Source: Homarus americanus (Eukaryota > Arthropoda > Malacostraca > Decapoda > Nephropidae). From it: DNA of 64,000 nt. The notes under the pieces were generated by a model. It saw only the letters and a list, made by a program, of their open reading frames with translations, searched no databases and was not told where the DNA came from. The DNA lies in contig NW_024726235.1 of the NCBI RefSeq assembly GCF_018991925.1, positions 8,469,787 to 8,533,786 of the forward strand. The letters are read 5' to 3'. Below, one piece after another: positions 11,510-21,524 of the stretch. How positions within the stretch are numbered: the first letter of the stretch is position 1; every line of letters begins with the position of its first letter. Both the position numbers and the translations under genes were made by a program.

Positions 11510-12633
11510 ACAGTTTCTAGTCGTAACTGCTTCAAACTCCCGTTATTTTGTCAAAACATTGTAATCCACAACGATCACTGAAACAAGAGACGATCACGAG
11601 TAAATAATGGGCGGAAGTCAGTGTTGCCATCGAGAAATCTAAAATCTCGCAAAAAAACGCTAGATTGTAACCTGTATTCTCTAGACTTTGTTCGTATGTA
11701 TCATTAGAATAAGGTACATAATAGTAAATAGTTAAGATGCCCGAGATTCATTAAAAAATATCAGGGAATCAATAGGTATACATTTGCTAGGCCTTTACCG
11801 TCCTCTCGTAAGTTCCTTTACCATAACACTGTGTAGATTGAGTGACTTTAGTTTATAGTCATTACAACACTACAACTGACTGTTAAATACAACCTACAAA
11901 AGTGAGAAGGCGTCTATAACACATTACTTACAACACAAAGAGAAGTTCTTTAATTTTTTTTCAAAACCGCCTCATTAGCTAAATATTCCCAGTACCAAAA
12001 ATAAAAATAAAATCTTACTTTCAACAATACCGACCATTTTTTTAGCTTAACACTGAACAGTACTTTTTTATTTAATTTTTACTATTAATTCTTTTTTATT
12101 ATTTCTCATTGGTGACGGCCGCTCACCCATGTCTTCAAACACATACATTTGAAACTGGTATAATAACAGTAATGGTGTAGAGAGATGGCGAGAGGACGGG
12201 GGGAGGGGGGGGGAGAGGGCGGGGGGACTATATTATGGCAGAACGAATTCAATATCCCCCAAATAGAACAGATATTACGCAACTGTTTCGCAGTTTTCGT
12301 AACACCTGTGAGGCAGAAAGTCTATTTGGCGGATTGTAATGCATGTGTGTGGGGGGTGGGGTCGGGTGTGTGTTGACAGGGTCCTCTTTTAAGGTGAATA
12401 TCGACATCACACAAGGGTGGGGGACCAGGAACAACTGAGGTTTATATTGGACGAGTGTGGCTGGCGGCCTCTCTATGTAATCAACTACGGTTCCAGTAAT
12501 ATTCTGTAAATCTCCAAAGCAGTCATTCACAGTCTTCCTAAAATCCATCTCTTATACGGCCCTACGTGAATGGTTTATTTAGGTAGTCTTAGTATAATGT
12601 TGATGCATTTCAGATGATGTACAGGTATTAAAT
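10615..12633. other. intergenic, AT-rich, no gene seen
   Basis: AT-rich sequence with a (CA)n tract. A 100-codon open frame on the minus strand at 12249-12548 is partly made of G-rich/C-rich simple sequence and has no recognisable motif, so it is not called. Confidence 0.6.
11459..11509. repeat. (CA)n microsatellite
   Basis: About 24 uninterrupted CA dinucleotides. Confidence 0.95.
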
Positions 12634-12743
12634 CAGGTGAAGATTTGTCGCGCCTCAGCTTATTTCACCTGAAGATGAACCACCTAAACGCTACCTCGAA
12701 TGTGAGGTTAGGTTAGGTTAGGTGAATCTTCATGTGATCCGAC
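12634..12743. mobile_element. CACCTGAA-ended MITE, copy 2 (short)
   Basis: It shares CAGCTTATTTCACCTGAAGA and the right end GTGAATCTTCATGTGATCCG with copies 1 and 3. Its centre contains (GGTTA)n, three TTAGG-type units in a row. Confidence 0.5.
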
Positions 12744-14525
12744 ATATTCTTTCTGCTTTGGGTGGCTTTAGTCGGCCGGATTCACTAGGATTCATGTCAT
12801 CAGTTACGAGTAAAAATTTATCGTGGGAACCTTTTGAAGAATCCGGTTCATGATTAGTATAAATACTGAACCTGGTTTCCGCCAGCTCTGGGCCTTTTGA
12901 AGCACTGGCGGTAATGATTGTACTTAAAAGGGTAAATTTACATTAATCTGATTAAGTTAACGTACTTGTTGGTCAAGCTACCTAACATGTTGGCATTTAA
13001 TATTGACGTTGATAACGCAAATGAAATTCGTTTACTTTCTGTAATAATAATAATAATAATAATAATAATCTCATAAAGAACAATATACATAAAATCCACC
13101 TTACTGGAATGTTTAATGAAAATGTGAAATTACTTGGTACAACCTTTAACTGTAAACTGTGATATAGACTAAAATGATGGGGGGTTTTTCAGAAATTGTA
13201 AATAGTTAAATAAACACAGTGAACGAGGCTTGATAACACTGGTAGTTGAGAGACCACAAAAAAATACACAAATAACGTCTATCATTGTTTTACACACACA
13301 CACGCACACACACACACACACACAAAATACAAGTACCTGATATAACCATCAACAATTATACACTTACAGCCATAAAGACATATGCATAGTTAAAAAGGAG
13401 TGACCGTCTGGAGTAGAAGAGTATCTACAGACAGACAGATAAACATTATCACAGACACCACTAGCAGACGCTCTTCCATCAGTGTGTCAGTGAGTCAATA
13501 ACCAGACATATCTACTGTTGGTGTCTGTTAGTCGGAGAGTTATCACAACAACACTTCAGTCAAGCTCTTATTGGTTGATTAGACCATGCCAAGTAATATG
13601 TGATTGGTGGGCGTAAAGCCTGATGCTGACGTCATAAATAAGATAGGTAACTGTTGAAAATGATGTTACCTAACGATGAGTACAGAGTCTTTTGCCGAAC
13701 AATTGTCGATTTTTAGTTCGACAAAGGGGAACCAAATATTAAACTCCATACATCAGCTGCCACTTGGATACTTCATTTTCCCAATAGCACACATTTCACA
13801 TATAATTCGTGTTATAATTGCCATAATTACGAATGTAATTTATTTACACACACACACACACTGACTGAGAACTATAATATACGAAGATACAATGTCGTGA
13901 CTGACAAATGAGTGTATTACAGTGTCTGCTCTCTAACTTACGTCACAATATATTATGTAATGCTCACATGGTAAATACAACTAATTCCTTCGTGAAACAC
14001 TCAAGATAAAACGTGGAACATACTGTATATTCTTGAAATTTGATGTGAGAATCTCGTGGCAGCCCTGGTTGTAGCTGCGTTGCCAATTCATTGATATAAT
14101 TTCTTCATTATTTAAGCAAATATACGAATATTTGGAAACTTGTCATGATCTTAAATAACGATGAATAATTTATTGTAAACATTTTACTTTTGGATTGTTT
14201 AATATTTATCCTGACAGCGATACAGCCTAAAATAAATCCACCAATCACAATCACCTTTACATACAGCCTTCCTTCCTTCCTTCAAGTGTTGCCAGGTAAA
14301 ATTGCGAGTACGAGAGCCAGGGTGTGGTCGATGGAACTTTGGTTGACTGTATATAAATACCCAACGATACAGTAACAATAACCACAATCCTAACACATAC
14401 AATGGAATATAAATATTACAAACTTACATTACATTCTAAGCCAGAGTAACACAATTTGCTATCAACCACAACCGACTCCGCCGACCAGCGACCACCATCA
14501 CCACACCCTCGTCCGTCCAGAAACA
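12744..14525. other. intergenic, no gene seen
   Basis: AT-rich sequence with (AAT)n near 13043-13070 and CA-rich tracts near 13293-13324 and 13845-13861. No supported gene. Confidence 0.55.
13575..13645. promoter_or_regulatory. promoter-like cluster: two ATTGG boxes and a CRE
   Basis: TTATTGGTTGAT and TGATTGGTGGGC (inverted CCAAT boxes) lie 30-50 bp before a perfect palindromic CRE, TGACGTCA (13627-13634), which is followed by TAAATAAG. No gene start is recognised immediately downstream; the GPCR begins 2.6 kb away. Motif-only evidence. Confidence 0.25.
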
Positions 14526-15010
14526 TATTTTTTTTTTTTTTTTTTATCCTCTTCGCCACTGATCGGCTTGTTAGCCGCTTGGGCGATCGGTCACGTCTCT
14601 TTCCTTTATATTCTTCACCAAAAGGTCGGCTCGCTAGCCGCCCGGGCGATCGGTCACGTCTCTGTCACGCACTGTTGGCAAATACTGGGCATGCACCGGC
14701 TCCTGAATGTACCTGAACCCGCTCCAGTGTTGGTCAAGTCTTCTCTTGAAAGAGCTCACACTCGGTGCCGTCACAACACTCTCTGGTAGATTGTTCCAAG
14801 AGTTTACAACCCTCACTCCGAAAAAGTTTGCCCTCACGGTTTTCCGGACTTGCGGCTTCTTCAATCTTGAGCTGTGACCCCTTGTGGGGCGAGCGTCCGC
14901 CAGCTCCAAGTAAGGACACTCAACTGAGTAGTGCCCCCTGAGATGCTTATACACCTCAACTAGGTCCCCCCTTGCTCTCCTGATCTCCTCCCTCATGTAC
15001 TGCTTCGTTA
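14526..15010 (-). mobile_element. non-LTR retrotransposon family A, 5'-truncated copy with poly(A)
   Basis: The minus-strand tail has the same peptide signature as 876-1276: RRARGDLVEVYKHLRGHYS, FGVRVVNSWNNLPESVV and SSFKRRLDQHW. The poly(T) at 14527-14547 is its 3' poly(A) tail, preceded on the minus strand by the family 3' end. The 3' UTR segment GCCGATCGCCCAAGCGGC-type is duplicated in tandem (14555-14660). The copy is truncated at about 15010, and the open frame continuing upstream to 15179 is flanking DNA. Confidence 0.85.
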
Positions 15011-15229
15011 CACCTCCGCTCAAGATCTGAACAACACAGATACGGGGCTCCGGAATACGTAACCATGAACCCAAGCTATGAACCATCCCATGAATCCACG
15101 ATCCATGACTCAGGGTCCGGAATACCGCGTCGGGAGATCGAGTAAGAGGGCGAAGCAGTGGTCGGGCAGCAGGCAACACGAGTCAGGCACCAGGTTGAGT
15201 TTCAAGCTTGTTCTCTTATATCCAGCTTC

Positions 15230-15665
15230 ATAAAACACACCAAAACAATAACAACAACTACTACTACAATAACAACAACTGATTTACTACAACAACAGCA
15301 ACAACAACTGATTTACTACAACAACAACAACTGATTTACTACAACAACAACTGATTTACTACAACAACAACAACAACAACAACTGATTTACTACAACAAC
15401 AACTGCTTAACTACAACAACTACTACAACAGTAACAATTACTTTACTACCCACAACTACTACTACAATAACTTTTTACAATAACAACAACTACTAATACT
15501 ATTACTACAACTAATACTACTACAACAATAACTGTTTCTTCTACAACAACTACAACTACTACAACAACTAATTCTATTACAACTACAACTACTACACCAA
15601 CAGCACAACTACTACTACTACTGCTACAACTGATTCTACTACAACTACAACAACAATAACATAGT
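15230..15665. repeat. CAA/ACT trinucleotide-rich tract
   Basis: Long ACAACAACAACT / ACTACTACAA sequence with intermittent TGATTTACTA, about 435 bp. It separates the family A copy from the GPCR upstream region. Confidence 0.9.
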
Positions 15666-15789
15666 TTATAAAAAAATGAAGAAAAAGGGTGATAAAAAAT
15701 ATGAACACAAAATTATCAGGTGGCATTCCCTAGTTCAGTATCGTGTCAGCATCCTGTGAGCCAACACCTGCGCTGCCTCAATACGCTCT

Positions 15790-15985
15790 CACCACTGTGG
15801 TTCACCCAGTCAGTCAACAGCACAGCACCAGTCCACTCAGTCAGTCAGTCAGTCACCAGCACAGCATCAGTCGACTCAGTCAGTCAGTCACCAGCACAGC
15901 ACCAGTCCACTCAGTCAGTCAGTCAGTTACCAGCACAGCACCAGTCCTTTCAGTCAGTCAGTCAGTCAGTCACCAGCACAGCTTC
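15790..15985. repeat. ~35-bp CAGT-rich minisatellite upstream of the GPCR
   Basis: About five units, each CAGTCAGTCAGTCACCAGCA followed by CAGCACCAGTCCACT or a variant. It lies 250-450 bp upstream of the GPCR start codon, so it is in the promoter or 5' UTR of that gene. The Gln/Ser-rich frames across it are repeat artefacts. Confidence 0.85.
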
Positions 15986-16235
15986 AAGACTCACAGCATC
16001 AGCAGTATTTGAAACAGAAAAGTGTGTTTGTTTGTCTCCTGTGAAGCACGTGTGTTGTTGTGTTGTGTTGTGTTGTGTTGTGGTGAAGTGTATGTGTTAA
16101 TATGTTATTCTCTATCTACGATGGATATACGTGTGTGTCTTGTAAGAGAGTTTAATATTTTCTTACGTCGTGGAAAACAAAATCGAATCGTAATCACTGT
16201 GTTGGTGTTTGTGTCTTGTAGTTTGCCCACCCACT

Positions 16236-18905
16236 ATGGCTGATGGTGGTAGACTTAGGGTCATCCTCCTGTTGGCCCTCTCATTGGCGGCAGTGTTCTG
16301 CCTCTTTAACGACGACGAAGGAGGAACTTCACTAAACAAGAGGCACAGCGTCATAAAAGGGAGGAATCTCCCATGGTCTTTCTCCAACACCACCAGGAAC
16401 GAGAGAGTTAGGAATCTCCGCGCTGATCCCAATAAGAATTGGCTGCTAATACCCATAGACTATAACAAGATACCTCAAAGCTTCCCAGATAACCTTCCTG
16501 GGCCACCGAGTTCCATCCCTGAGGCCCCTAATATAGTCAACCAACAAGATGAAATATCCCAAATATCCCCCAGGCGATATTTTACATCTCAAGCACATTT
16601 TTTAAACTCCTTTATCGACCAAACGCGGCTTCAGTCATCACGGACTAAAGACACCACATATGTAGCAAGGCATCTCGCCTCTACTTCCTTTGAGGGTCTA
16701 GGTCTAACTGCTACGAATAGCCAAGGGTCAACTATATCTGACAGGTCAATTGAGGGTTCTGCCAATAGCCACACAAGGCAACCTTTGGGAGTAATCAGCC
16801 CTTCTGGACACTATGGTGAAGGACATGGCGGTGGCTCATCACGAGACGATACAGAAACATCGTCTCCTCAGCCCACCACGACCACCAAGCCCTCGCGCAC
16901 CCACATGAATCCATCGACGATTGGGAATGCCACGGCGACACAACACTCTGTAGATATTCTCAGTCCCTTGTCCTCGTCGGCGATGATGAACTATATGACA
17001 ACTCCAGGATCTGTTGTTGGGTTCAAAGCCTCTTCTCCATCCACAACGACAGTGAGCCCTGAGGAAATATTAAATTCCTCGTCCAGTGTTAATAATATGT
17101 ACCTGTGCGACCATCCCCCATATAAACACTCATCGGAGTTCCTCGGGCAGCCAGGGGGAGCTTGTAAAGGATATGAGAAACTCAAGATCTTAGAATTCCA
17201 AGACACGTTGGATCTGTGTCGCTTTACCTACAATTTACTCTTCAGCGACGTGGAACCATTCAACATTGGAGTACTCAACTTGAGAGATTCAGTACTGGAG
17301 ATATATTATGACGAAAATTTTATGAGAATGTGCCTCCCATTTTTCAGAAGATTTGATATTTGTGAGGAAAAGGAATTTCTCACAATATGCTGGAAGGCAA
17401 ATGTGGCATTTATTCACTCCCTCGACTGTAAACAGCCGTCAAGAGTAGAATATCTTGCCTTCTTCCTCTTGGACGACAACCTTGAATGTTTTAAAGAATT
17501 ATGCGAAGGTAATCAAAAGATTATTGATTCAGAAGTCAATGGACTGCCTTTTCGTTTAACTAACACTTTAATCAACAGCAGCCGTAATCCCTCGTGTGGC
17601 TACCAGGAGTACGGTCATGATCCCGTCAGCGGCAGCAACACAACATTATACGTCACTACCAATGTTCAATGGCCCTGCTGTTATAACATGTATCTCGTTA
17701 TCTGGTTTGGTAACCCCGAGGCCCACGGGCTAAACGGTGACTGGAGTTACCTGTCAGCATCTTGTCAGGTAGGTGAGGTGTTGCTGATAGTGATGGTGGC
17801 GGGCGTGGCGGTGAGCGGGGTGATAGGGAACACACTGGTGATCGTGGTGATGGTGGGCGGGGGTCACAGAGGCCAGGAATCAAGCATGCTTCGCACCTCT
17901 CTAGCCGTCGCCGATTTACTCACTGCTGTCTTTGTTGTGGTTCCTTCCCTGTATCATCACCTCTCTCCCTTCCTCACCTCACCCGAATACATAATAGTGC
18001 CACCAGACGAGATGTTGACCAGTAATCCTACAAATGCTATTCATGCTTTTGAAATAAGTCAATTCTTCTCAAGTAAAAGTGGCTTTCTTCTGTTTCATTC
18101 AATAGTATTCAGGTTTTGTTCCTACGTTTCCTTACTGACACTCTTCCTACTGAGCGTAGAGAGGTACGTGATAACGGGAAGAGCATTACATTATCAAGAT
18201 TACTTCACGGTGCAGCGGACCATCATTGCCATTGTTCTCACTTGGGTGGTTAGCCTCATCAACTCCCTGGCCCTCGCTGCCCACCATGATGGCCATCTCG
18301 CTTCACAGCAACTAACTTTCGAAAAGCTCCCAACCGGTGTTTCGGGTGAAATACCAGAAGGAATAATTTCTGTATTAATTTACCACTGTCAGATGGCACT
18401 CCTGTTACTGATAGGAATGTCTGTTCTTGTATTTTCTCTACTAGCCATCTGGAATTTCGTACACGAGCAGGCCAAGGTAGCAGCAGAGTGGAAATCTTTG
18501 GATATGAGAGTCACCAGCGAATTCCACAGGGAAAACCGCTACATACTGACAACAATGAGCCTCATGCTGGGATTCTTTCTCTTGTCTTCTGTGCCACTGA
18601 CCATCAACATCATCTTTCAGTCCTTGGATTATGTATTTTTCCCCTATGCGGCCTTGTACTCTTACTTTGCCTGGTGGTTGTTCGTGGCCGGGTCAGCCTG
18701 GAACCCTTGGCTCTACAACCTACGCAGCAAACAGTTCAGAAGTGACGTGGCTGAGACGCTGCAGAAGATAGCACCGACAACGCTGAAGAAGATCTTTCAG
18801 CCTTGCGTAACACACCCACAGCGTTGGAATAAGTCACTCGATCCTGAATACCAGAAGAAACTTTGGGATATTTTGGAGAAAATAAGTCCACTAAAGGATG
18901 ATTAA
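16236..18905 (+). CDS. orphan rhodopsin-class GPCR with giant Cys-rich ectodomain
   Basis: A single uninterrupted exon of 889 codons. The start is the ATG at 16236 (A at -3, G at +4); it is followed by a signal-peptide-like stretch, VILLLALSLAAVFC. Residues about 30-290 are low-complexity and Ser/Thr-rich (mucin-like). Residues 291-510 hold 13 cysteines. Seven transmembrane segments start at about residue 515. TM1 has GNTLVIVV, TM2 LAVADLL, TM3 ends in ERY (642-644) instead of DRY, and TM7 carries NPWLY (823-827), an NPxxY motif. TM6 keeps the Phe and Pro of the usual switch (FLLSSVP) but lacks its Trp. The position expected for the conserved TM3 cysteine, 25 residues before R643, is not Cys, so the canonical extracellular disulfide seems absent. 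The C-tail is about 50 residues. The ligand is unknown. An AG at 16223-16224 may be the acceptor of a 5'-UTR intron. Confidence 0.9.
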   Translation: MADGGRLRVILLLALSLAAVFCLFNDDEGGTSLNKRHSVIKGRNLPWSFSNTTRNERVRNLRADPNKNWLLIPIDYNKIPQSFPDNLPGPPSSIPEAPNIVNQQDEISQISPRRYFTSQAHFLNSFIDQTRLQSSRTKDTTYVARHLASTSFEGLGLTATNSQGSTISDRSIEGSANSHTRQPLGVISPSGHYGEGHGGGSSRDDTETSSPQPTTTTKPSRTHMNPSTIGNATATQHSVDILSPLSSSAMMNYMTTPGSVVGFKASSPSTTTVSPEEILNSSSSVNNMYLCDHPPYKHSSEFLGQPGGACKGYEKLKILEFQDTLDLCRFTYNLLFSDVEPFNIGVLNLRDSVLEIYYDENFMRMCLPFFRRFDICEEKEFLTICWKANVAFIHSLDCKQPSRVEYLAFFLLDDNLECFKELCEGNQKIIDSEVNGLPFRLTNTLINSSRNPSCGYQEYGHDPVSGSNTTLYVTTNVQWPCCYNMYLVIWFGNPEAHGLNGDWSYLSASCQVGEVLLIVMVAGVAVSGVIGNTLVIVVMVGGGHRGQESSMLRTSLAVADLLTAVFVVVPSLYHHLSPFLTSPEYIIVPPDEMLTSNPTNAIHAFEISQFFSSKSGFLLFHSIVFRFCSYVSLLTLFLLSVERYVITGRALHYQDYFTVQRTIIAIVLTWVVSLINSLALAAHHDGHLASQQLTFEKLPTGVSGEIPEGIISVLIYHCQMALLLLIGMSVLVFSLLAIWNFVHEQAKVAAEWKSLDMRVTSEFHRENRYILTTMSLMLGFFLLSSVPLTINIIFQSLDYVFFPYAALYSYFAWWLFVAGSAWNPWLYNLRSKQFRSDVAETLQKIAPTTLKKIFQPCVTHPQRWNKSLDPEYQKKLWDILEKISPLKDD

Positions 18906-19328
18906 TAGATAGATAGATATTCAGTAAAATCGCCTTAGAAATTTATATTGATTCAGCATGTGACAGTGAATCAAAAATACAAACTACATTGGACAATATT
19001 GCCTGTACCAGTTGGCAATGTAAAGATGTACTGTACCTTCCATCTTGGGAAAGTAAACAGCACCATACTAAGTGCCACACTTATGGAGGAAATACATATG
19101 TATAGAAATACACAAACTGTAATCTACTATAATTCCTAAAATATTACTGACAATGTAGAGTTTCTCGGATATAATTAAATAGAAAAATAGATAGGCTCAT
19201 CGTTCATACAAATCCACACCTATAAATACAAAAACCATATAATATATAAACAATGGTAAACAAAAGTCAATTTAAAGAAGAAATGCCTTGTTCATTCACA
19301 TACTGAATCAAGATGAATTTGTATGAGG

Positions 19329-19428
<100 letters not shown>

Positions 19429-19664
19429 CGGCCTGTGAATGTGTGAATGTTGAAAATACGATTGATCAATTTCGGATAGTCAAAGTGCAAAGTTACATTT
19501 TTGTAGATTTATTACGCACAATTTTCCCGCCCCCCAGCAGAGGCAAAAGACCCGAATGGAATTAAGTTCATGATGGCTTTGCTGGGCTGTCCTTGTGTGA
19601 ATACTTCCTGTTTACCATTGTTTGTATGAAATCTGTATTCCTAGAATTGTGTGTGCACATACAA

Positions 19665-19670
19665 AATAAA
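19665..19670 (+). terminator. candidate poly(A) signal of the GPCR gene
   Basis: AATAAA in ACAAAATAAATGTG, downstream of the GPCR stop codon on the same strand. Confidence 0.4.
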
Positions 19671-20039
19671 TGTGAACTTATATGGTGATTGTAAAGAATA
19701 TCAATCGATGTATCTATGTAAATATCAGCCGTCAGCCACAATAAACAAGTTTATCCTACACATTTAACCATTTTCTTTTTAAATATTGAAAACACTAAGT
19801 TTATTATCAAAATGCAGGATTTATTAAAAATACTTACTTCGTGGGCAATAATCAAAGGTTTCTGTTTAATTAGAATCACTTAAAGAGATTAGTTAATATT
19901 GTCAAGTTTATAATTATAAATAATAAACTATAATAATGACGAGTCTGAAAGATTACTTACACTCTACAGTATAATGCTTCATATAAAGTTATATGGCTAA
20001 TAAATTCATATTATTCCTTAAAATATATAAACTATTGTG

Positions 20040-20600
20040 AGGAAGTGAATCAAACTAAGCTAGTAGGGCTCAAGAGCGTTCTGCCTATGATCAGTCCCTC
20101 CTAATACTCTTCAAGGGTGAGTTGCTTCCCCGTTTAGAGTACAGTACAGTCTACACTGTAGACTCTACAGTAACAGTGGTCTTCGAGATATAATAATGAC
20201 CGCCAGTTGATTGAAAACGTCCAACGGAGGGTCACCAGACTGGTGCCTCGGGTACCCTGAGAGATTAGAACGCTTTGCATTGCCCAGCTTATACTATAAG
20301 CGGGCAAGGGTTGCCTAATATAAATTTATAAACATTTCAGAGGGCATTATTCAGTTGAGTGTACATACCTGGATCTGACGGGTGAACGTCTCACTACAGG
20401 TCACAGTTTAAAGTTGAAGAAGCCACAAGTTCAGAAAATTGTCAGGGCAAACTTTTTCGGAGAGTTGGGAATTCTTGGAACAATATGCCACTGTTGTGAT
20501 GGCACCGAGTGTGAGATCATTCAAGACCAGACTTGACCAACACACACTGGGGCAGGTACAGATACAGTGCTTCCCCAGGACTTGTCTACCCAGTGGCAAG
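20040..20600 (+). mobile_element. non-LTR retrotransposon family A, highly degenerate copy
   Basis: The plus strand can be aligned by eye to the other family A tails (CAGAGGGCATTATTCAGTTG, GTGTGAGATCATTCAAGACC and the encoded RARV/GTECE remnants), but it has several stops and indels. The oldest-looking copy of this family in the window, lying between the GPCR and odr4. Confidence 0.65.
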
Positions 20601-21428
20601 AGGATGAAGTGATTTTGGCGGGCTTTAAATTAAGAAGTTTGATTTTGTAGATGATTACCTCAATATTAATAAATATGTGAGTTTAAACGGAATAGTTAAA
20701 GAAATTGACACGAACTTCAGACAATTATATACGAGTGTGTGGTAGAGTTTGATGCTTATGAGGTCCGGGTAGTATATTATAGTTTTCTCTTAAAGGTGAA
20801 AAAAAGAGTTTAGTTATGTGAATAAATACCAGACTTAATTATAAAATATTATTTTTAAAATTATCAAATGAAGACTTTGTGGTGAAAGTGAGAAAAAATC
20901 AGATTATTCGGGTACAATTGAATGCAGATTGTTTTGTTGACAACTGATGTTAACGATACTTCACGACCACAAAAATTATCAGTTTTAAAGCGATACGAAC
21001 AAACAGAGCTTCTTTTAACTTATGATAGAATTTTTTTGCCACGTTACATCACGTTTGTAAATCTTCGAATCAAATGAAAATAATCATAGTGACTTAACGG
21101 TTAGGGTCGTGGTATTATTCTAGCATTAGTCAGCTTGAGGTATTGTGCGGAGAAAACTTTAGTCAATCTCTTCGCCTGAACTAACCTGTTAATGTTTCCC
21201 ATCTGCAATTGACAGGTGATGTGAAAAATACACTTTGTCAGTTCTCCCAGTCACTTAGTCTGCACAGCTTTTAAATAAGTGGCTGTATGAACAAATACTC
21301 TCCATCAGTTTAACATAGTGTATCCACCTGGCCATGACGTGACTGACCTTCCACAACCAGTTGTACCAGTGACAGCTGTCTCAGTCCCAGATAACCCATA
21401 GATTGATAGAGTTATTACAGCCAGAGTC

Positions 21429-21524
21429 ATGGGCAGGACGGTGGTGGCAGAGGACAGCCTGCAGGACAAGCTCACTGCATTGGCTAAAGCTGGTACCTTC
21501 CAGATTGGCATACTCATTGGTCAG
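21429..21524 (+). CDS. odr4: odr4 exon 1
   Basis: 32 codons from ATG (AGTCATGG context) to GGTCAG|GTACGT. An acceptor-like TTATTACAG ends at 21420, eight bases before the ATG, so a 5'-UTR intron upstream is possible. Confidence 0.9.

Noticed and set aside
12249..12548. A 99-codon minus-strand frame
   Set aside because: Half of it comes from C/G-rich simple sequence and it has no recognisable motif or splice support.
16209..16235. Extending the GPCR upstream from a TTG codon
   Set aside because: Not an ATG; the ATG at 16236 has good context and is followed by a signal-peptide-like sequence, and an AG acceptor falls within this stretch.
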